DNA of 64,000 nucleotides, taken from positions 1,524,763 to 1,588,762 of the forward strand of contig ML976981.1 in NCBI GenBank assembly GCA_010015675.1, read 5' to 3'. Both the position numbers and the translations under genes were made by a program. This document shows positions 11,828-23,211 of the stretch, piece after piece (position 1 is the first letter of the stretch; every line of letters begins with the position of its first letter). The stretch comes from Byssothecium circinans (Eukaryota; Ascomycota; Dothideomycetes; Pleosporales; Massarinaceae). Below the pieces are notes generated by a model that was given only the letters and a program-made list of their open reading frames with translations, searched no databases and was not told where the DNA came from.

Positions 11828-14804
11828 GGTGCTGGTATGGTGAGGGGTTCGTCTAGAGGACGAGATGAGAGGAGGGAGGAGCAACGCAGGGACTGTGGAG
11901 GGTTCCGCTACACTACGTGTCGAAGGATATCCTCAGCTAGGCGGGATTAGAGGACGTGCAACGAAGGGCGCCTCTCGCACTGGCAGGCCGCGGCGATCAG
12001 GACGGAAAGATTGACGAAGGCTGTGCAGTGCGGCTCAAGCGGCGCCGGACGTCGCAGGACAGCTAATGTCCTTTTTGACCGTTTCGGGAGGATAGACAGT
12101 GGCAGCGAAAAGGCCGTGGTGCGGTGGTGGTCGACCTTCGGACAGCGGGTGTGGACACTGGCGAGGCACAGGGTAAAAATGGCAGGCACGGACTTGCCGC
12201 GTTGGAAGTGGCAGGAGGGATCCGAGCGCGACAGGCAGGCAGGGGAGGGGCAGCAGGGGAGCAGCAGGGGAGCAGGGGAGGGGCCCTTTTCTAGCCTCCA
12301 CAGTCCAGCCCACCGAGCGGCGAGCCGTGTCCGCTGCGAACGATGCGCCTGCCGTTTCACGCTCGCCTCCAGTAGGTAGGTAGCCCGCCGCCGCTGCCTC
12401 TTCTGCGGTGCGGACCCGTCGCTGCCCACTCGTCGCGCTCTGCCAGCCCTCCCGCCGCGGTGGTGCATCCACCATCAGCTTCCAATGTTCACAGCGAGTG
12501 GTGTCTTCAGCTCCCTACTCCCTACACCACAATACTCCGTAGCCAGTCGGCCCTCGGTGCCAGTGTATCTAATATCTGCCCAGTCCCGTCCAGCATCCCG
12601 CGATCCACCCGCCCAGTGATAGGGCCATGTCGCATGCAGCAGTGTTGCACCCCCGTTGCCAATAGGCCAATGGCGACGCGCTAGGCGAGTGTTAGTGTTT
12701 CACGCCTCGCAGGAGCGGCGCCAAAGGGTTTGATCACGCCCAAACCAGCCTTCATCGTCGGGCCCTCGAAACACTGACCGCGAAGCAGATTGACGGACCG
12801 CCGTTCATGGCCTTTTGTTTCAGTCCGCCCAGACACGGCACGCGCGCCGGCATCCAAAAGTCAAAACTTGTCACCGCCTGCGTCTCTGCCGTGACGATTG
12901 ACATCTCAAGTGCTGGCATGTGCGTCTGCCGTCTCCGCTGTGCCCGCAGCCTCGCCCGCTCTCGTTCTCGTCCCAACTTCTCCACGTGGTGCTCGACTCC
13001 TCCACGCTTAGGAGCTCCTCCCCCCCCCGCAGGGCAGATTGCGCAAAACCCTTAACCAGCAAAGATAGAACTGGCCGCGTGAGATTGATTGTCTTCATCT
13101 AGCGCGCCTTCCCTCGCAGCAAGCCATGCACAAACAGCACGTCCCACTGTACCTCGTCACCACATTGACACCCCTTTACCCTGAGACTGAGCCCGTCTCC
13201 GCCGCCTCAGGATAACAAACAACTCCTCTACAGACCGCCTCGACAAGCCTCCGCTGCGGGGTCGAGAAAATTGCACGCGAATGCAGCAACTCTCTCTTTG
13301 AGCTTTTGAAACGCCCAAGCCCACACGTGAGCATTCTAATGCCACAAACCACACCAGATCACCGCTCACTGAAACTTCACTTCATGCGAACACCAGCTTG
13401 ACCGCCAATTGCGTGGGACAACCACGTCGCGTCCTGCGCCACGCAAGGGCTCTACCATCCCTCCTAAGAATCCATACTACATAGAAGACTTGTGCAAGCT
13501 GGGTTGCTCCTGAGAAGTTCTGTCGCTTCAGCTCGTCTATCCGTTGCTTCGTTCCCTTTATCCCATCCGGCCGATAGATAGTCAGGTACGGACTTGGACT
13601 AGAACGAACCATGGTTCAGATTGGATAATTAGGACAGTATACGGAGTACTGCTAGTGGCTATCACCTAGGAACATTCGCCACATTTACCGACATAGCGGT
13701 CGTTTGTTTATGCTGACAGAAGCCGGGTTTTATTATATTGCTGATATTGTATGGGTCAGGAACAGAGTATTATTATCCCGGAGTCCCTATTGTTCTATTT
13801 CGAGACTTCGGAGACGAGCCCATTCTCAGGCTTGCGTTGTCCTTGGATGAAGTATCGCATGTGGAATTCTCAACCAACACTGCTCCCCAACATGCAATTC
13901 TGTTGCTTTGGCCATGCTTCACCGCCGCAGACGTACAGTGCAACTGTCAAGTCATGCATTTGTAGCGTATACGTAGACATACTGTCCAACCAGGCTTTGC
14001 TTGTTTAAGGGTTCGCTAATACCACGGTAACCCGATTTAATCGGCCGCTTTTTCCTGCACTACTTCGACAGTATTGCAGTAACATTGCCAATTTCAGGTT
14101 CAAAGCATCGCGCAACTTGACTCCACCTGAAAAGGGGAACAAGTTGAACGGTTTCAGATACGTACAGACAAGTCAAGTCGATTACCCTTCTATATCCTTT
14201 AGAGACGCAAACCTGCCGACCATCACGGTGAAGTCGCCATCTCGATTTGGCGTAAGCCGCTGGATGCAAATGCATCCCGCGCCCCACTCTCCGAAAGGAA
14301 CCAAGGCAGACTCTTCTCTCACATAATACGTGATTCAGGGTAGAATTCAAAGCGTCCATCACCGTGTGATATGGAGCACCAGTTGACCCACTTTCAAGAA
14401 GGAATGTGTCATGCAGCACTTGCATTCGCCTTTTTACAGATCATCGCACCCCTACCGGTAGCGTCCCCTATACGACCAATGATATGAATTCACGGCACTA
14501 TACCTAGGGCTTAGTCTAACCTTGGAAGTTGGAGCTTACCTCGCCTGGGATTCAAAAACTAAAGGAGGAGCAAAAAGACCCAAGCGTGGCGCCGAGCCAC
14601 CGAATACGAGGGAGGAATGGATGCCCTATCCAGCAGCGCCTCACCGTACCTCACCCTTCTCTCCCTTTTTTGCTTCCGTCGTCGTCCTTGTTGCATGTGT
14701 GAGGCCGCTGCGTTTCGCTTTCGCAGAGCTTAATTCTTTTCATTTTGTTGTTACGTTTAGCTGTTTAGTGTGTACCTGTAACAAAGGGGGAAAGGGAAGG
14801 CACG
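11828..14804. other. 3-kb divergent intergenic region, GC-rich in part
   Basis: This is shared upstream DNA of the disordered-protein gene (-) and the GT8 gene (+). The stretch 11950-13100 is GC-rich and rich in CG dinucleotides. It has overlapping open frames on both strands whose products are Arg/Ser/Pro-biased shadows without splice-consistent continuation. A run of C lies at about 13021-13030. From 13600 to 14500 composition returns to average and the frames stay short. I see no gene, tRNA or repeat that I can support. Long leaders are plausible for both flanking genes. Confidence 0.4.
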
Positions 14805-15983
14805 ATGGTCGCCTTCGCGCAGAAACGCGGCATCATAGCCGCCGTTGCCGCAACGATACTCACAACTCTCTTAATGCTCACACTCGTCGGTCCCTCAGTG
14901 CCCTACCCACGCATCAACATCGGCGGCAAAACGAGCGACGAACACAAGAAGAAACCATCCTGGGGCACCGCAGTGCATAACCCGAAACCCGCCTCCTCAC
15001 ACTCGTCTTCCACGCAGCCTTCGTCCGCGACCCAGCCCAACCCGTCGGAAGAAAAACTCGCCATCGTCACGTTCCTCTCAGGCACATTAGACAAGGAGGA
15101 TAATTGGGAGGACGACGAATACTTCAGCGCGACGCGCCTGCTCGCATGGCAGCTGCTGCACAGCCCGGCGACTAAGATACGTCGCCAAAATCTCGACTTC
15201 TACGTTATTGTAACGCCATCGGTATCGAAGTCGCGACGCGAGCGCCTCGAGAAGGATGGCGCGAAGTTGTGGCCAGTGGAGTTTCTGTACGCCGAGTGGC
15301 TCAGAGGCACGGATCATGAAATGCGATGGGACGACTTGATGGGAAAGCTGCGCGTGTGGGAGATGGTGGAATACAGCCGCGTGTTGTTGCTCGACGGCGA
15401 CATCATCTTGAGGGAACCGCTCGACGGCATCTTCGATGATCCAGGGACCAAGTTCCAGGTCACGAACCGCTCGTCGGCGGTCAAGTTCCCGCTACCCAAG
15501 GGCGAAGAGCTTCCAGAGCTACCTGATCAATACATGTTGGGCGGCACGCACGAGACGATCGGACCGGTCCACGAGTTCCCGCCAACTTTCGAGAACAACG
15601 GCCTGCAGAAGTACGGATACTTCAACGCGGGCTTCTTCCTCCTGGCGCCGAACCTCCAGCTCTTCGACTACTACTGCCGACTTATGAATACGAAGGACGG
15701 ATTTGATCCGAGGTACATGGAGCAGAACTTGCTGAATAGGATCCACGCCTGGGATGGCGCGCTGCCTTGGAAACTGATCGATGTGAAGTGGAACATGGTC
15801 GCCGTCAACGACGCCGACTTGGACGGCGGCGTGAAGAGTATGCACCAGAAATGGTTCGTCGAGCCCACTTCGCACAGCCAGCGGGTGCGGGATATTTCCA
15901 TGAAGGCGCGGTGGGAGATGCAAGGTTGGTACGATGCGATGGACCAAGCGCGGGAGCTAGAGGAGAAGAGTAGGGCATCATAG
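14805..15983 (+). CDS. Glycosyltransferase family 8 type II membrane protein
   Basis: This is one intronless frame of 392 residues. Residues 9-30 form a signal anchor (IIAAVAATILTTLLMLTLVG) after a short basic N-terminus, so the catalytic part should face the Golgi or secretory lumen. A Ser/Pro/Thr stem covers about 45-85. The GT-A core shows LAIVTFLSG near 86 and the metal-binding DxD as LLLDGD (D197/D199), with the glycogenin/GT8-like GYFNAGFFLLAP in the second half. The family uses nucleotide sugars with Mn2+. Fungal anchored members include GlcNAc and galacturonosyl-type transferases as well as glycogenin relatives. The exact donor and acceptor cannot be deduced. The start is set by the ATG directly before the anchor, and the ORF upstream in another frame (14522 onward) is leader sequence. 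Confidence 0.9.
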   Translation: MVAFAQKRGIIAAVAATILTTLLMLTLVGPSVPYPRINIGGKTSDEHKKKPSWGTAVHNPKPASSHSSSTQPSSATQPNPSEEKLAIVTFLSGTLDKEDNWEDDEYFSATRLLAWQLLHSPATKIRRQNLDFYVIVTPSVSKSRRERLEKDGAKLWPVEFLYAEWLRGTDHEMRWDDLMGKLRVWEMVEYSRVLLLDGDIILREPLDGIFDDPGTKFQVTNRSSAVKFPLPKGEELPELPDQYMLGGTHETIGPVHEFPPTFENNGLQKYGYFNAGFFLLAPNLQLFDYYCRLMNTKDGFDPRYMEQNLLNRIHAWDGALPWKLIDVKWNMVAVNDADLDGGVKSMHQKWFVEPTSHSQRVRDISMKARWEMQGWYDAMDQARELEEKSRAS

Positions 15984-16837
15984 CATGAGCGTGCGTCGTT
16001 TTTAACGTAACATTGCGTTGGGTTGACGAGGTTTTTCGAATTGCATATGGCGTGGAGTTTTTTTTGGATGGATTTGTCTGCATGCGCATTTTAGCCTTCT
16101 ATCCGCTCTTCTTTGTTTGTTGAGAGACAGGATATCCCGTGTCGCCTTTTCGGGGTCGCTACGTTTCTACGCTCCGAATTAACGTTTTAAACTTTACTTA
16201 CCATTTTTCTCTCCTCACCTAAAGTTTGTTCACAGTGCGCGCGCAAAAAAAAAAAAAAAAAGAAAAAAAAGAAAAGAGATTTTGCTTGTCATAGTCCACG
16301 GGTACGACGATGCCTGCCACATCAACCGGACAGCCGACAGACCGCACGCACACCACGATCCCCCCAAAAAAGAAAAGAGAAAAAGGAGTCCACCGAATAA
16401 ATAGGAGCACCCCCAAAGCACAGATACACCCCAGTACCTCAAATCGCCCTCTAAACAAGATAAGACATAACAAGGCCTTCCCCTCACTTCCCCACGCCTT
16501 TTCGAGCCCACCAATGATGGTTCCCGCATAGACAAATACCGCGTCCACCATTTGTCCACACATGTTTACATCGGTACCCTTTCTTTCTCTTTATCGTTAC
16601 CAAGTTCCAACATACAAGCACAGTTAATGACGCCGACACTGCGTTTTAATGCATTTTTAGTCTGGGACTTTTGAGTTTACCATGGTATTTATTGGGCTGG
16701 TTTGGTTTCGATAGACTGGTGACTTAGGCACTACATATTGTGGTTTGAGGGACCGAGGAGCAAGGTAGGAGAATGTGGATGGGGATGTGAGGTGCGCTAT
16801 AGAGATGCTAAGGTAGGTAATGTGTGTTGAGGTGCTG

Positions 16838-16878
16838 GAGGGGGATGGGGCGGGTCGGGGCGGGGCGGGGCGGAGGGT
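16838..16878 (+). other. G-quadruplex-capable G-rich cluster
   Basis: Six or more runs of three to five G are separated by one- or two-base loops (GGGGGATGGGG, CGGGTCGGGG, CGGGGCGGGG, then GGAGGG). This meets the usual pattern for a four-layer G-quadruplex on the plus strand. It lies 0.86 kb past the GT8 stop codon in the convergent intergenic region. Just to the right, 16913-16946 repeats ggtcttgagg-like units. Confidence 0.6.
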
Positions 16879-17412
16879 TGAGGGATTATGTGGTCTTAGC
16901 AGGGGATAATAGGTCTTGAGGGGTCTTGAGGGGTTTTGAGGGGGCTTCTTGTAAAAGAGAAGTTTTGTTAGGGAGATGTACAGGTTATTTTGCGGGCGCG
17001 AAGGGGACTAGAGTTTTGGATGTAGGGTAAGTAGGATGTGGGTTGGGAAGATGGAAGGCGCAAAGCCGGTTCTCTCCAGGTGCCAGATACAAACCTAGGG
17101 CTCATTTACAAAAAGATCATGCATTGTTTCCTAATCTCCAGTCTATCTAATTCCTTTTCACCCTCTGTCTATCCGCTACGAAGTTCCCTCTCCATCTCGG
17201 CATCACCACAGCAGAGCACCACACCCCCGAAAACGCCATCTCAACGGCCCGCACGCCTCACCCCCACTCCGACTCACAGCCCCAGTCCCACAGCAAGCGA
17301 GCCCGTGGTACAAATACGTTGCCTTGCCCCGGAAGTAGCACGAACGCATGCGCGGCGACGCTTTGGGAAGCTTTCACATGCGGGCATGGTAACACTTTTT
17401 ACGCTTTAGGAT

Positions 17413-17440
17413 GTGGGCGAGTGGGCGAGTGGGCGAGTGG
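17413..17440. repeat. Octamer tandem array (gtgggcga x3.5)
   Basis: The unit gtgggcga is perfectly repeated three times and is followed by gtgg. It is a short microsatellite in non-coding DNA. Confidence 0.85.
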
Positions 17441-18331
17441 AAATCTGGTATTCTAGCCTGGTGTGACGGAAGACGAATGGGTGGCTGGGTGGGACTGGCA
17501 TATAAGCATGTGGTAAGGTGTAGAGCTGGTGTAAGGTAGCACTGATTGTTAGATAAGGGTGAGTGAAATGCCATGGGGTATAGGGAGGTCGTTGGTCGTG
17601 GGTGCTGAGGGATCACTCTGCGGTATTGAAGTTATGGAAGGGTTTGGATGATTGCAGGATAGGGCGGGACAGACGGATTGTATGGTAGTGTCGGAATTTG
17701 GATCTCGTAGGTGGGTACCATAGAAGTGGGCTGCTGTATTGCAGAGTACAGCGTGGCACTGCGTACCTCCTGCATATGCAATGCCATTTCAGCAGACGTG
17801 CACAACGTATCCGAATACGGGATGGAATTCCCAACGTATCTTAGCGAGTCAAAGGTAGATTGCGGTAACCTCTGAAAATATCTACCTACATTATTTCCTC
17901 GCAATACGGCAATGAGACGGTTTCTGGAAGTGGTCGACGTGACCATGCTAGACAGGCTACTATAAAGTGGAAATCCTATGTGTAAGCGGGCATAGATGAA
18001 TGGAAAGATGTATGTGAATAACATGATGAATACGTGGAACAATGTGCCATAGCAATCCGCCAATTCGGCGAAAGGCGAGTTGACAAGAGAACTGAAAGGA
18101 TTGATACACGGATACCGGAGTATAATTATTTTCATCAGATATGCGCAAACACCGAATCGAGGAAGAAAATAAACTTTTTCATACAATACAAGCGTAAAAC
18201 ATTATCCAAAGAAACGAATTAAGCCCTGAACATGAAGAAACTGAACGCCTTCACAAATAAAGCCCACCTATACCTTTTCCTACACAAATTTTATGCCAAG
18301 CGAGAAGCATCCCAGGTGCCATGTCGACCGT

Positions 18332-19260
18332 TTAGTGAAGCGTGCCATAGTCACCGTTCGTAATACCATTCGGCACAGCCTGCAAACTAATCTTCTTGAA
18401 GTTCTTCACCAAATCATCTCCCTTTCCTTTCACGTCCTTGGCCTGTTCCACGTGGCTAGTCTGCATCGGCGAGTCGACGACCGTATCCTCGGAATCATCC
18501 ACTTCTTCTGCTTCTTCCTCCTGCGCGCCAGCTTTCGCGTCGCCCTCAACCTCCTCACTCTCATCATCGGCATGTTCTTCCTCGGCATCAATCAGCTCTT
18601 CAGCCTCTGCCGGGTCATCGCGAGAATCAGGCACGACTTCCTCATCCAGTCTCCAGTCCTGGATAGCCTTGATGATGTCCACAGCGAGCTGGCCGTTCTT
18701 CCTCAATGCCTTGTCCCAATGCGCGGGGATGCCCTTCTCCAAGACCATGAGTCTAGCCACGGCATGTACAAGCATGTGGCGCATAGGACTTCCATCCTCG
18801 GTATTCGCGTAGATATATTGCACTCTCCTCAAACCAGGATACGTGTCTGAGTACTTGTACCACTCTCGTACAACTTGCAAGACATCGGCGACCAACGACG
18901 AAATCTGCAGCTTCTCGGACAAGAGATAGAGGTCGAAGAGGACAGAGAGATCGGCCTCTTCGCGCGGCACGGGGAGCGAGGTGCTGTAGAGCCAGCCGAC
19001 GAAGACTTTGAACGTTGCGTCTTCTTCTTCCGGAAGCCCAAAGTGTGACGTTGTGTTTCCTTTTTTGTAGAAGATTTTGCGGAAGAAGGGCGAATGGTGG
19101 CACAGGAGCTTTTCGTGGAGGATCCAGTGCGTGTTCTCGGGGCCGACGTAGATGTCGACCATGGACCGGGATAGGAGCCTGGGGTTTGTTAATTATATAT
19201 TGATGGGTATGAGGGTGGATAGGCATACTCATTGAGCGGCTTCTCTTGAGGTGCGGACAT
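18332..19260 (-). CDS. BTB/POZ domain protein
   Basis: Two exons, 19229-19260 and 18332-19178, are joined across a 50-nt intron (GTATGC..CCCAG, 19179-19228), giving 292 residues that start MSAPQEKPLNELLSRS. The BTB fold spans about residues 10-110: IYVGPENTHWILHEKLLCHHSPFF is the beta1-A1-A2 dimer element, followed by FYKKGNTTSHFGLPEEED and VGWLYSTSLP. It lacks obvious BACK, Kelch or zinc-finger partners. Instead the C-terminal third is a very acidic Glu/Asp tail ending in basic NFKKISLQ. Fungal stand-alone BTB proteins of this kind are common, and some act as Cullin-3 adaptors, which is inference here. The tail could mediate charge-driven interactions. Its promoter side faces the RRP36 3' end across 578 bp without another gene (19261-19838). 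Confidence 0.88.
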
Positions 19261-19838
19261 GATGACGATGTGATATGGTGATAATCCTCGAGAGGTGAAA
19301 GTATTACAACTGATCTTCCAACTGGGATGAAAGATAACAACGAACTGAACCCTGCAAACTCTGCGAAGCGCCCAAACTCAATGGAAAGCGTAAAGTAAAG
19401 AAAAAATGGAAGCAAAGTGGCCGTGTCGACCTAAAAAGCAGGACGGAGGCTGGGTACGACCATGAGCAGCATGACGTCAAGTCGACATTTCTGGCAGAAC
19501 AACCCTGCTTGAGACCACATCCCCACCTAGCGCACTGAACTAGGCGGGGGCCGCGTCGATCAGATCACCAATTGCCATGCGCATGAATGCGATGGGTCTT
19601 TGGCGTGCATGAAATCTTCTCGATGGTTGGTGCTGTCGTTGCGGGTGGTTGGTGGTGTGCTGAGTTGGGATGGTATTAGCCGCGACGTGCGCCTCAGGCA
19701 AGATACACTGTCACATGCTCCGCCCAAGATCATTCAATGTTAACCATGAAGTACAAGTACGGAAAGTTCAGGAGAATAATTTGAATTGAATCGAAAGGGT
19801 ATATTGCATCATAGGAACCTATTCGCACACCTTTGTCT

Positions 19839-20864
19839 TCAGACTGCGCGACGCTCCGCAGGCATGTTCTTGCGCTCTTTGGCAGTGGCCTTCTTGCGGC
19901 GTCGTTCGATTGCCCTGTCGCGATCCTTCGACTTCAGGTTCTGGAAGCGGTCGATCAATGCGAGCTGCTTCTGGTCCGACTTCTTCAAGTAAAACGGCTG
20001 CTTTCCCTGCTTGACCAACTCCTTCTCCTTCTTCTTGTGCTCTCGAAGAACTTCCTGTTGCTTGTCCTTCCTCTCCTGTGTCTTTTGCTGAGACTCCATG
20101 GACGTAAGCTTCTTCTTCAGTTTCTCTTTGTCTGCCTCGTTCTTCGTCTTCTTGATCGCCTCCCGCAACTCTGCCATTTCAGACTTTTTGTACTCGTCTA
20201 GGAAGGCGTAGCGTTTCTTAACCGCATTCTCGTCGAGGCGCGGCCCAGAGACGGCGTCGAAGCGAGGATCGCGTGCGGTTGACTTCTTTACATCGACCAC
20301 CTGGCGCTTTCGCGAAACTGCTTTCTTGCTTGACTGTACAGCCGGAGCATGCTTACTCGATCGTGCGCGCGGGGCTGTGTCTGCGTCCGAGTCCGAAGAG
20401 GCTTCGTCTTCGTCGCTCTCAACGCCGTCTCGAGCGCGAGCTACTTGACTTTTGTTGGTCTTCGCCTTCTTGCTGGCTGGAGCACCTTGCGCCGTCCTCG
20501 CAGCCTTGATCTCCTGCAGCCGTTGCCTCAATGCCTGGAGCTTATCGTCTTGCGACTTGGACGTCTCTTCGCCTCGTTTTCGCTTGCGACTCGCTAATTG
20601 CTGTTTCGACAATGCGTCCTGTGCTTTTGCAAGTGCGCCAAAAGAGACCTGGCTCATCTGTGCCTGAACACCTTCGTCGCTGTCTTCCCCCTCTTCTTCC
20701 TCCCCATCCTCCTCTTCGCCCGAGCTCAAAACTGCCGCGACGTCGGCTCCAGTATCGATGACAGATGGGGACGTTGACCGGTCGGTGACTTCGTAGTACT
20801 CTTCATCATCCGAACTTTCGTCCAGCGCCCGTAGCTTGCGGTCAAGCTTCGAAGAGAGCGGCAT
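19839..20864 (-). CDS. RRP36: rRNA biogenesis protein RRP36
   Basis: One exon of 341 residues starting MPLSSKLDRKLRALDESSDDEEYYEV. An in-frame ATG 14 codons upstream is less likely because the fungal family starts near this motif. The N-terminal half is acidic (EEEDGEEEEGEDSDEG) followed by basic, low-complexity linkers. The RRP36 signature lies at about residues 205-245: STARDPRFDAVSGPRLDENAVKKRYAFLDEYK. The C-terminal third is a long Lys/Glu coiled coil, with the conserved GKQPFYLKKSDQKQL and a final run of basic residues. RRP36 is a nucleolar component of the 90S pre-ribosome needed for early cleavages of pre-18S rRNA. The gene is divergent from the FCP1-like gene with 406 bp between start codons, so the two may share a promoter. 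Confidence 0.92.
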   Translation of the reverse strand: MPLSSKLDRKLRALDESSDDEEYYEVTDRSTSPSVIDTGADVAAVLSSGEEEDGEEEEGEDSDEGVQAQMSQVSFGALAKAQDALSKQQLASRKRKRGEETSKSQDDKLQALRQRLQEIKAARTAQGAPASKKAKTNKSQVARARDGVESDEDEASSDSDADTAPRARSSKHAPAVQSSKKAVSRKRQVVDVKKSTARDPRFDAVSGPRLDENAVKKRYAFLDEYKKSEMAELREAIKKTKNEADKEKLKKKLTSMESQQKTQERKDKQQEVLREHKKKEKELVKQGKQPFYLKKSDQKQLALIDRFQNLKSKDRDRAIERRRKKATAKERKNMPAERRAV

Positions 20865-21270
20865 TTCAATATTTAGCCTTGTCGAAGAGCTCAGAATCGT
20901 GTGCAAGAGGTGATGGTGACGGCGGAAAGCGCATTCAAGGGTTGATGGAGTTCGTATCGACAGCGAATCTCAAAAGTTTCCTAGCTTTTTGGTTGCCCCA
21001 CATTTTAAGCCTGTCGGCGAAGCGTTTTTCCGTCCTTTCCATGTGCCTCGCAACCAGACTAATGGAAATCGCCTTCACCTCTACTTGTATGCCACGTGCA
21101 AACTCACTCCTTAGCCGTACTACTTGTAGACGACTCTCTCCAGGCTTTTTCAACGCCTTCCTCCCATTCCCACATGACACACACACTTCGTTCACTTCGG
21201 TAGGTACACCCGACAGCCGACAAGAATACCACTAATTGTCTCTAAGAGCGCGGACTCGAAGACCACCAAC
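20865..21270. promoter_or_regulatory. Divergent promoter region of RRP36 and the FCP1-like gene
   Basis: 406 bp separate the two start codons. Nothing coding is seen. No TATA box or named factor site stands out, so the assignment rests on position only. Confidence 0.5.
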
Positions 21271-22596
21271 ATGACGGGCGATGACCAAAACCAGCGTCCT
21301 GTGGCTGACAGTTCTCCCAACGCGATTCCCAGGCCAGCTTTTAACCCGCCTTCCAACCCGCCTTCCAACCCACCTTCCAACCCACCTTCCAACCCGTCTT
21401 TCAACCTGCCTTCCAACCTACCGCCATTCCCGCCACCATTCTTGCCTCCATTCCCCCCGCCGTTCCCCCCGCCTTTCCTGCCTTCCAATCTGCCGCCATT
21501 CCCTCCGCCAGCAGCATGGCAGCAATGGTTCCACAACCAGCAGATCAAGCAGGCCGGTGGATCCCAGCACCCTGTGTTTGCCCCTCTGCCAGACGTGCAC
21601 CCGTTTAGAAGTCACCAGGGTCAGGGCTTTCCGCCCTTCAACGTTCAGGCGCAGTACGGACCCACAAACAGATCAATAGGATCTTGCGTGTTAACTCCAA
21701 ACCCAGGACTTTCGTACACGGCATGAACTATGGTCAGCATCCAGGCCAAGTAGAGTCCATGGGAATACAACAGCAAGTCGGGTATGGAATACTCCACGAA
21801 CAAACCGGCCAATAGCTTCCGGGCTAACAAGTCTTCTAGGGTACCCGTACCGCCAACCGGCAATGTTGCGACGACTTTTCAAGGGAAATATGAGCATCCA
21901 AAGATAATGCTACCCGCTCCCAATCCATCCCCTGCCTATCTGACACAAGCCATGGGTCAACCTACGGTTGTTATCCCCTCTACCCAGAAATTAGTCATTC
22001 TTGACTTGAATGGAACTCTTCTGTACCGTCGCAACCGTAAGCAGCCGAGGCAGATGATTGGTCGACCGTTCCTGCCCGAGTTCTTGGACTACCTATTCAG
22101 TAACTTTTCTGTTATGGTATGGTCAAGTGCTCGGCCGCATAACGTCCAAGCTCTCGTCGAGGTAGGCTTGGGGAAGCATCAGGATGCGCTCGTAGCGTGC
22201 TGGGCAAGGGACAAGCTGGGATTATCCTCTAAACACTACAACATGAACGTCCAATGCTACAAGAATCTTGAACGGGTATGGGAAGATCAGCTATTTCAGG
22301 GATTTGACCAGCGCAACACGATCCTCATCGATGATTCCGCTTTGAAGGCTAGCGCCCAGCCCTTCAACCTGCTGGAAATACCGGAGTTTAAGGGCCAAGT
22401 AACCGAGCAAGACGTTCTGGGAGAGGTGGCCGGCTATCTTGAGCTTCTCAAGATGCAGGAGGATGTGTCCAAGTTCATCTTCAGGACGCCGTTCAAAGCC
22501 GACGGTACCTGGACGTACGACTGGGAGACCCTCGCACCTGCCACGGAGACTAAGCCGGACGGCGGAAAATTGAATCCCTTCATTGTTGGGGATTAG
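21271..22596 (+). CDS. FCP1/NIF-type HAD phosphatase homologue, probable pseudophosphatase
   Basis: Two exons, 21271-21713 and 21774-22596, are joined by a 60-nt intron (GTACAC..AACAG), giving 421 residues in one frame. A weaker alternative donor in the same exon would shorten the linker. Residues 25-85 are a Pro-rich array of NPPS / FPPP repeats encoded by a 12-nt minisatellite. The FCP1 homology domain occupies about residues 215-385: LVILDLNGTLLYRR, MVWSSARPHNV and TILIDDSALKA. The canonical catalytic signature is DxDxT. Here it is D225-L-N227-G-T229, so the second Asp (general acid/base) is Asn. The nucleophilic Asp and the later Asp pair are retained. Known relatives dephosphorylate the RNA polymerase II CTD or act as TIM50-like import factors. 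With this change I expect binding without efficient catalysis (inference). No mitochondrial presequence is visible. Confidence 0.82.
21342..21510. repeat. In-frame Pro-rich minisatellite
   Basis: A 12-nt unit (ccttccaaccc plus g or a) repeats about six times, then degenerates into cca/ttc/ccg units. All lengths are multiples of three, so the FCP1-like frame stays open and codes NPPS then FPPP repeats. Copy number is likely to vary between strains. Confidence 0.8.
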
Positions 22597-23193
22597 GATG
22601 GTGATAGCGTGACTGTCATATTGGAGATGGAATTGTGTGCAGTCTTGGGTCAAATGTCCAGCAACTCTTGCCTTAGCTTTCGCCTCGATAATGCATCTAC
22701 GGGACTCCAACTCAGATATTGCGCAGAGGCATGGAGTTCCAGGAAATTTATGGATGGGTGGATGGATGGGTTTTTCTTCTCATGATACCCCATTTACAGG
22801 AGTGGGATAGGCAGAGTGGCACCTCTCGCCCATGCTAGCGTTGACAGACGCCTGATGATGACCAGCTGTGTCAGGGTGGGTATGCTATTAGACTAATACG
22901 ATTGCGACTCTTCTCAAACTTATCGCTCCTCGCTGTTCTCCCCTCGTTTGGTGCTGTCATGTATGTGCCACTGTTGCCTACTCATGCTCTGTAGTGTGTA
23001 GGACTTCTTACAGAAACCTTTCGTTGGATCTACCGAGAACAAGAAGAGAAAACTGTATTGTTGTCGTCGCTTTCAACATTAGTGTTCGTCATCTCCACCC
23101 GTCGGCTCGATCCCCATATCCATATCCGCATCCACACATCTCGCCTCTCCCGACCCGACACCATCGCGACAAAATGACAACCGCACAACCGGT

Positions 23194-23199
23194 AAAAAA
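23194..23199 (-). terminator. RNA polymerase III T-run downstream of the tRNA
   Basis: Six T in a row on the minus strand, 12 nt beyond the tRNA 3' end (23212). This is the normal position for a pol III terminator. Confidence 0.6.
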
Positions 23200-23211
23200 G
23201 AATTAGGTCTA

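Larger units (their letters stand above)
15984..18331. other. Convergent intergenic region with low-complexity tracts
   Basis: This 2.3-kb region separates the ends of the GT8 gene (+) and the BTB gene (-). It holds an A-tract at about 16245-16277, a G-rich cluster at 16838-16878 and an octamer array at 17413-17440. A 184-codon open frame lies at 17632-18186 on the minus strand (starting MYEKVYFLP, with hydrophobic stretches). It has no recognisable domain, so I leave it as an unconfirmed ORF that may be chance or part of an untranslated region. Confidence 0.4.

Noticed and set aside
11947..12475. Overlapping long open frames in GC-rich DNA upstream of the disordered-protein gene
   Set aside because: The products are Arg/Ser/Pro-biased in every frame, as expected from GC-rich composition. 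No motif or splice-consistent continuation is seen.
17632..18186. 184-codon minus-strand ORF with hydrophobic segments
   Set aside because: It shows no domain, signal-anchor logic or splice partner and lies in a convergent intergenic region. Kept only as an unconfirmed ORF in the intergenic entry.
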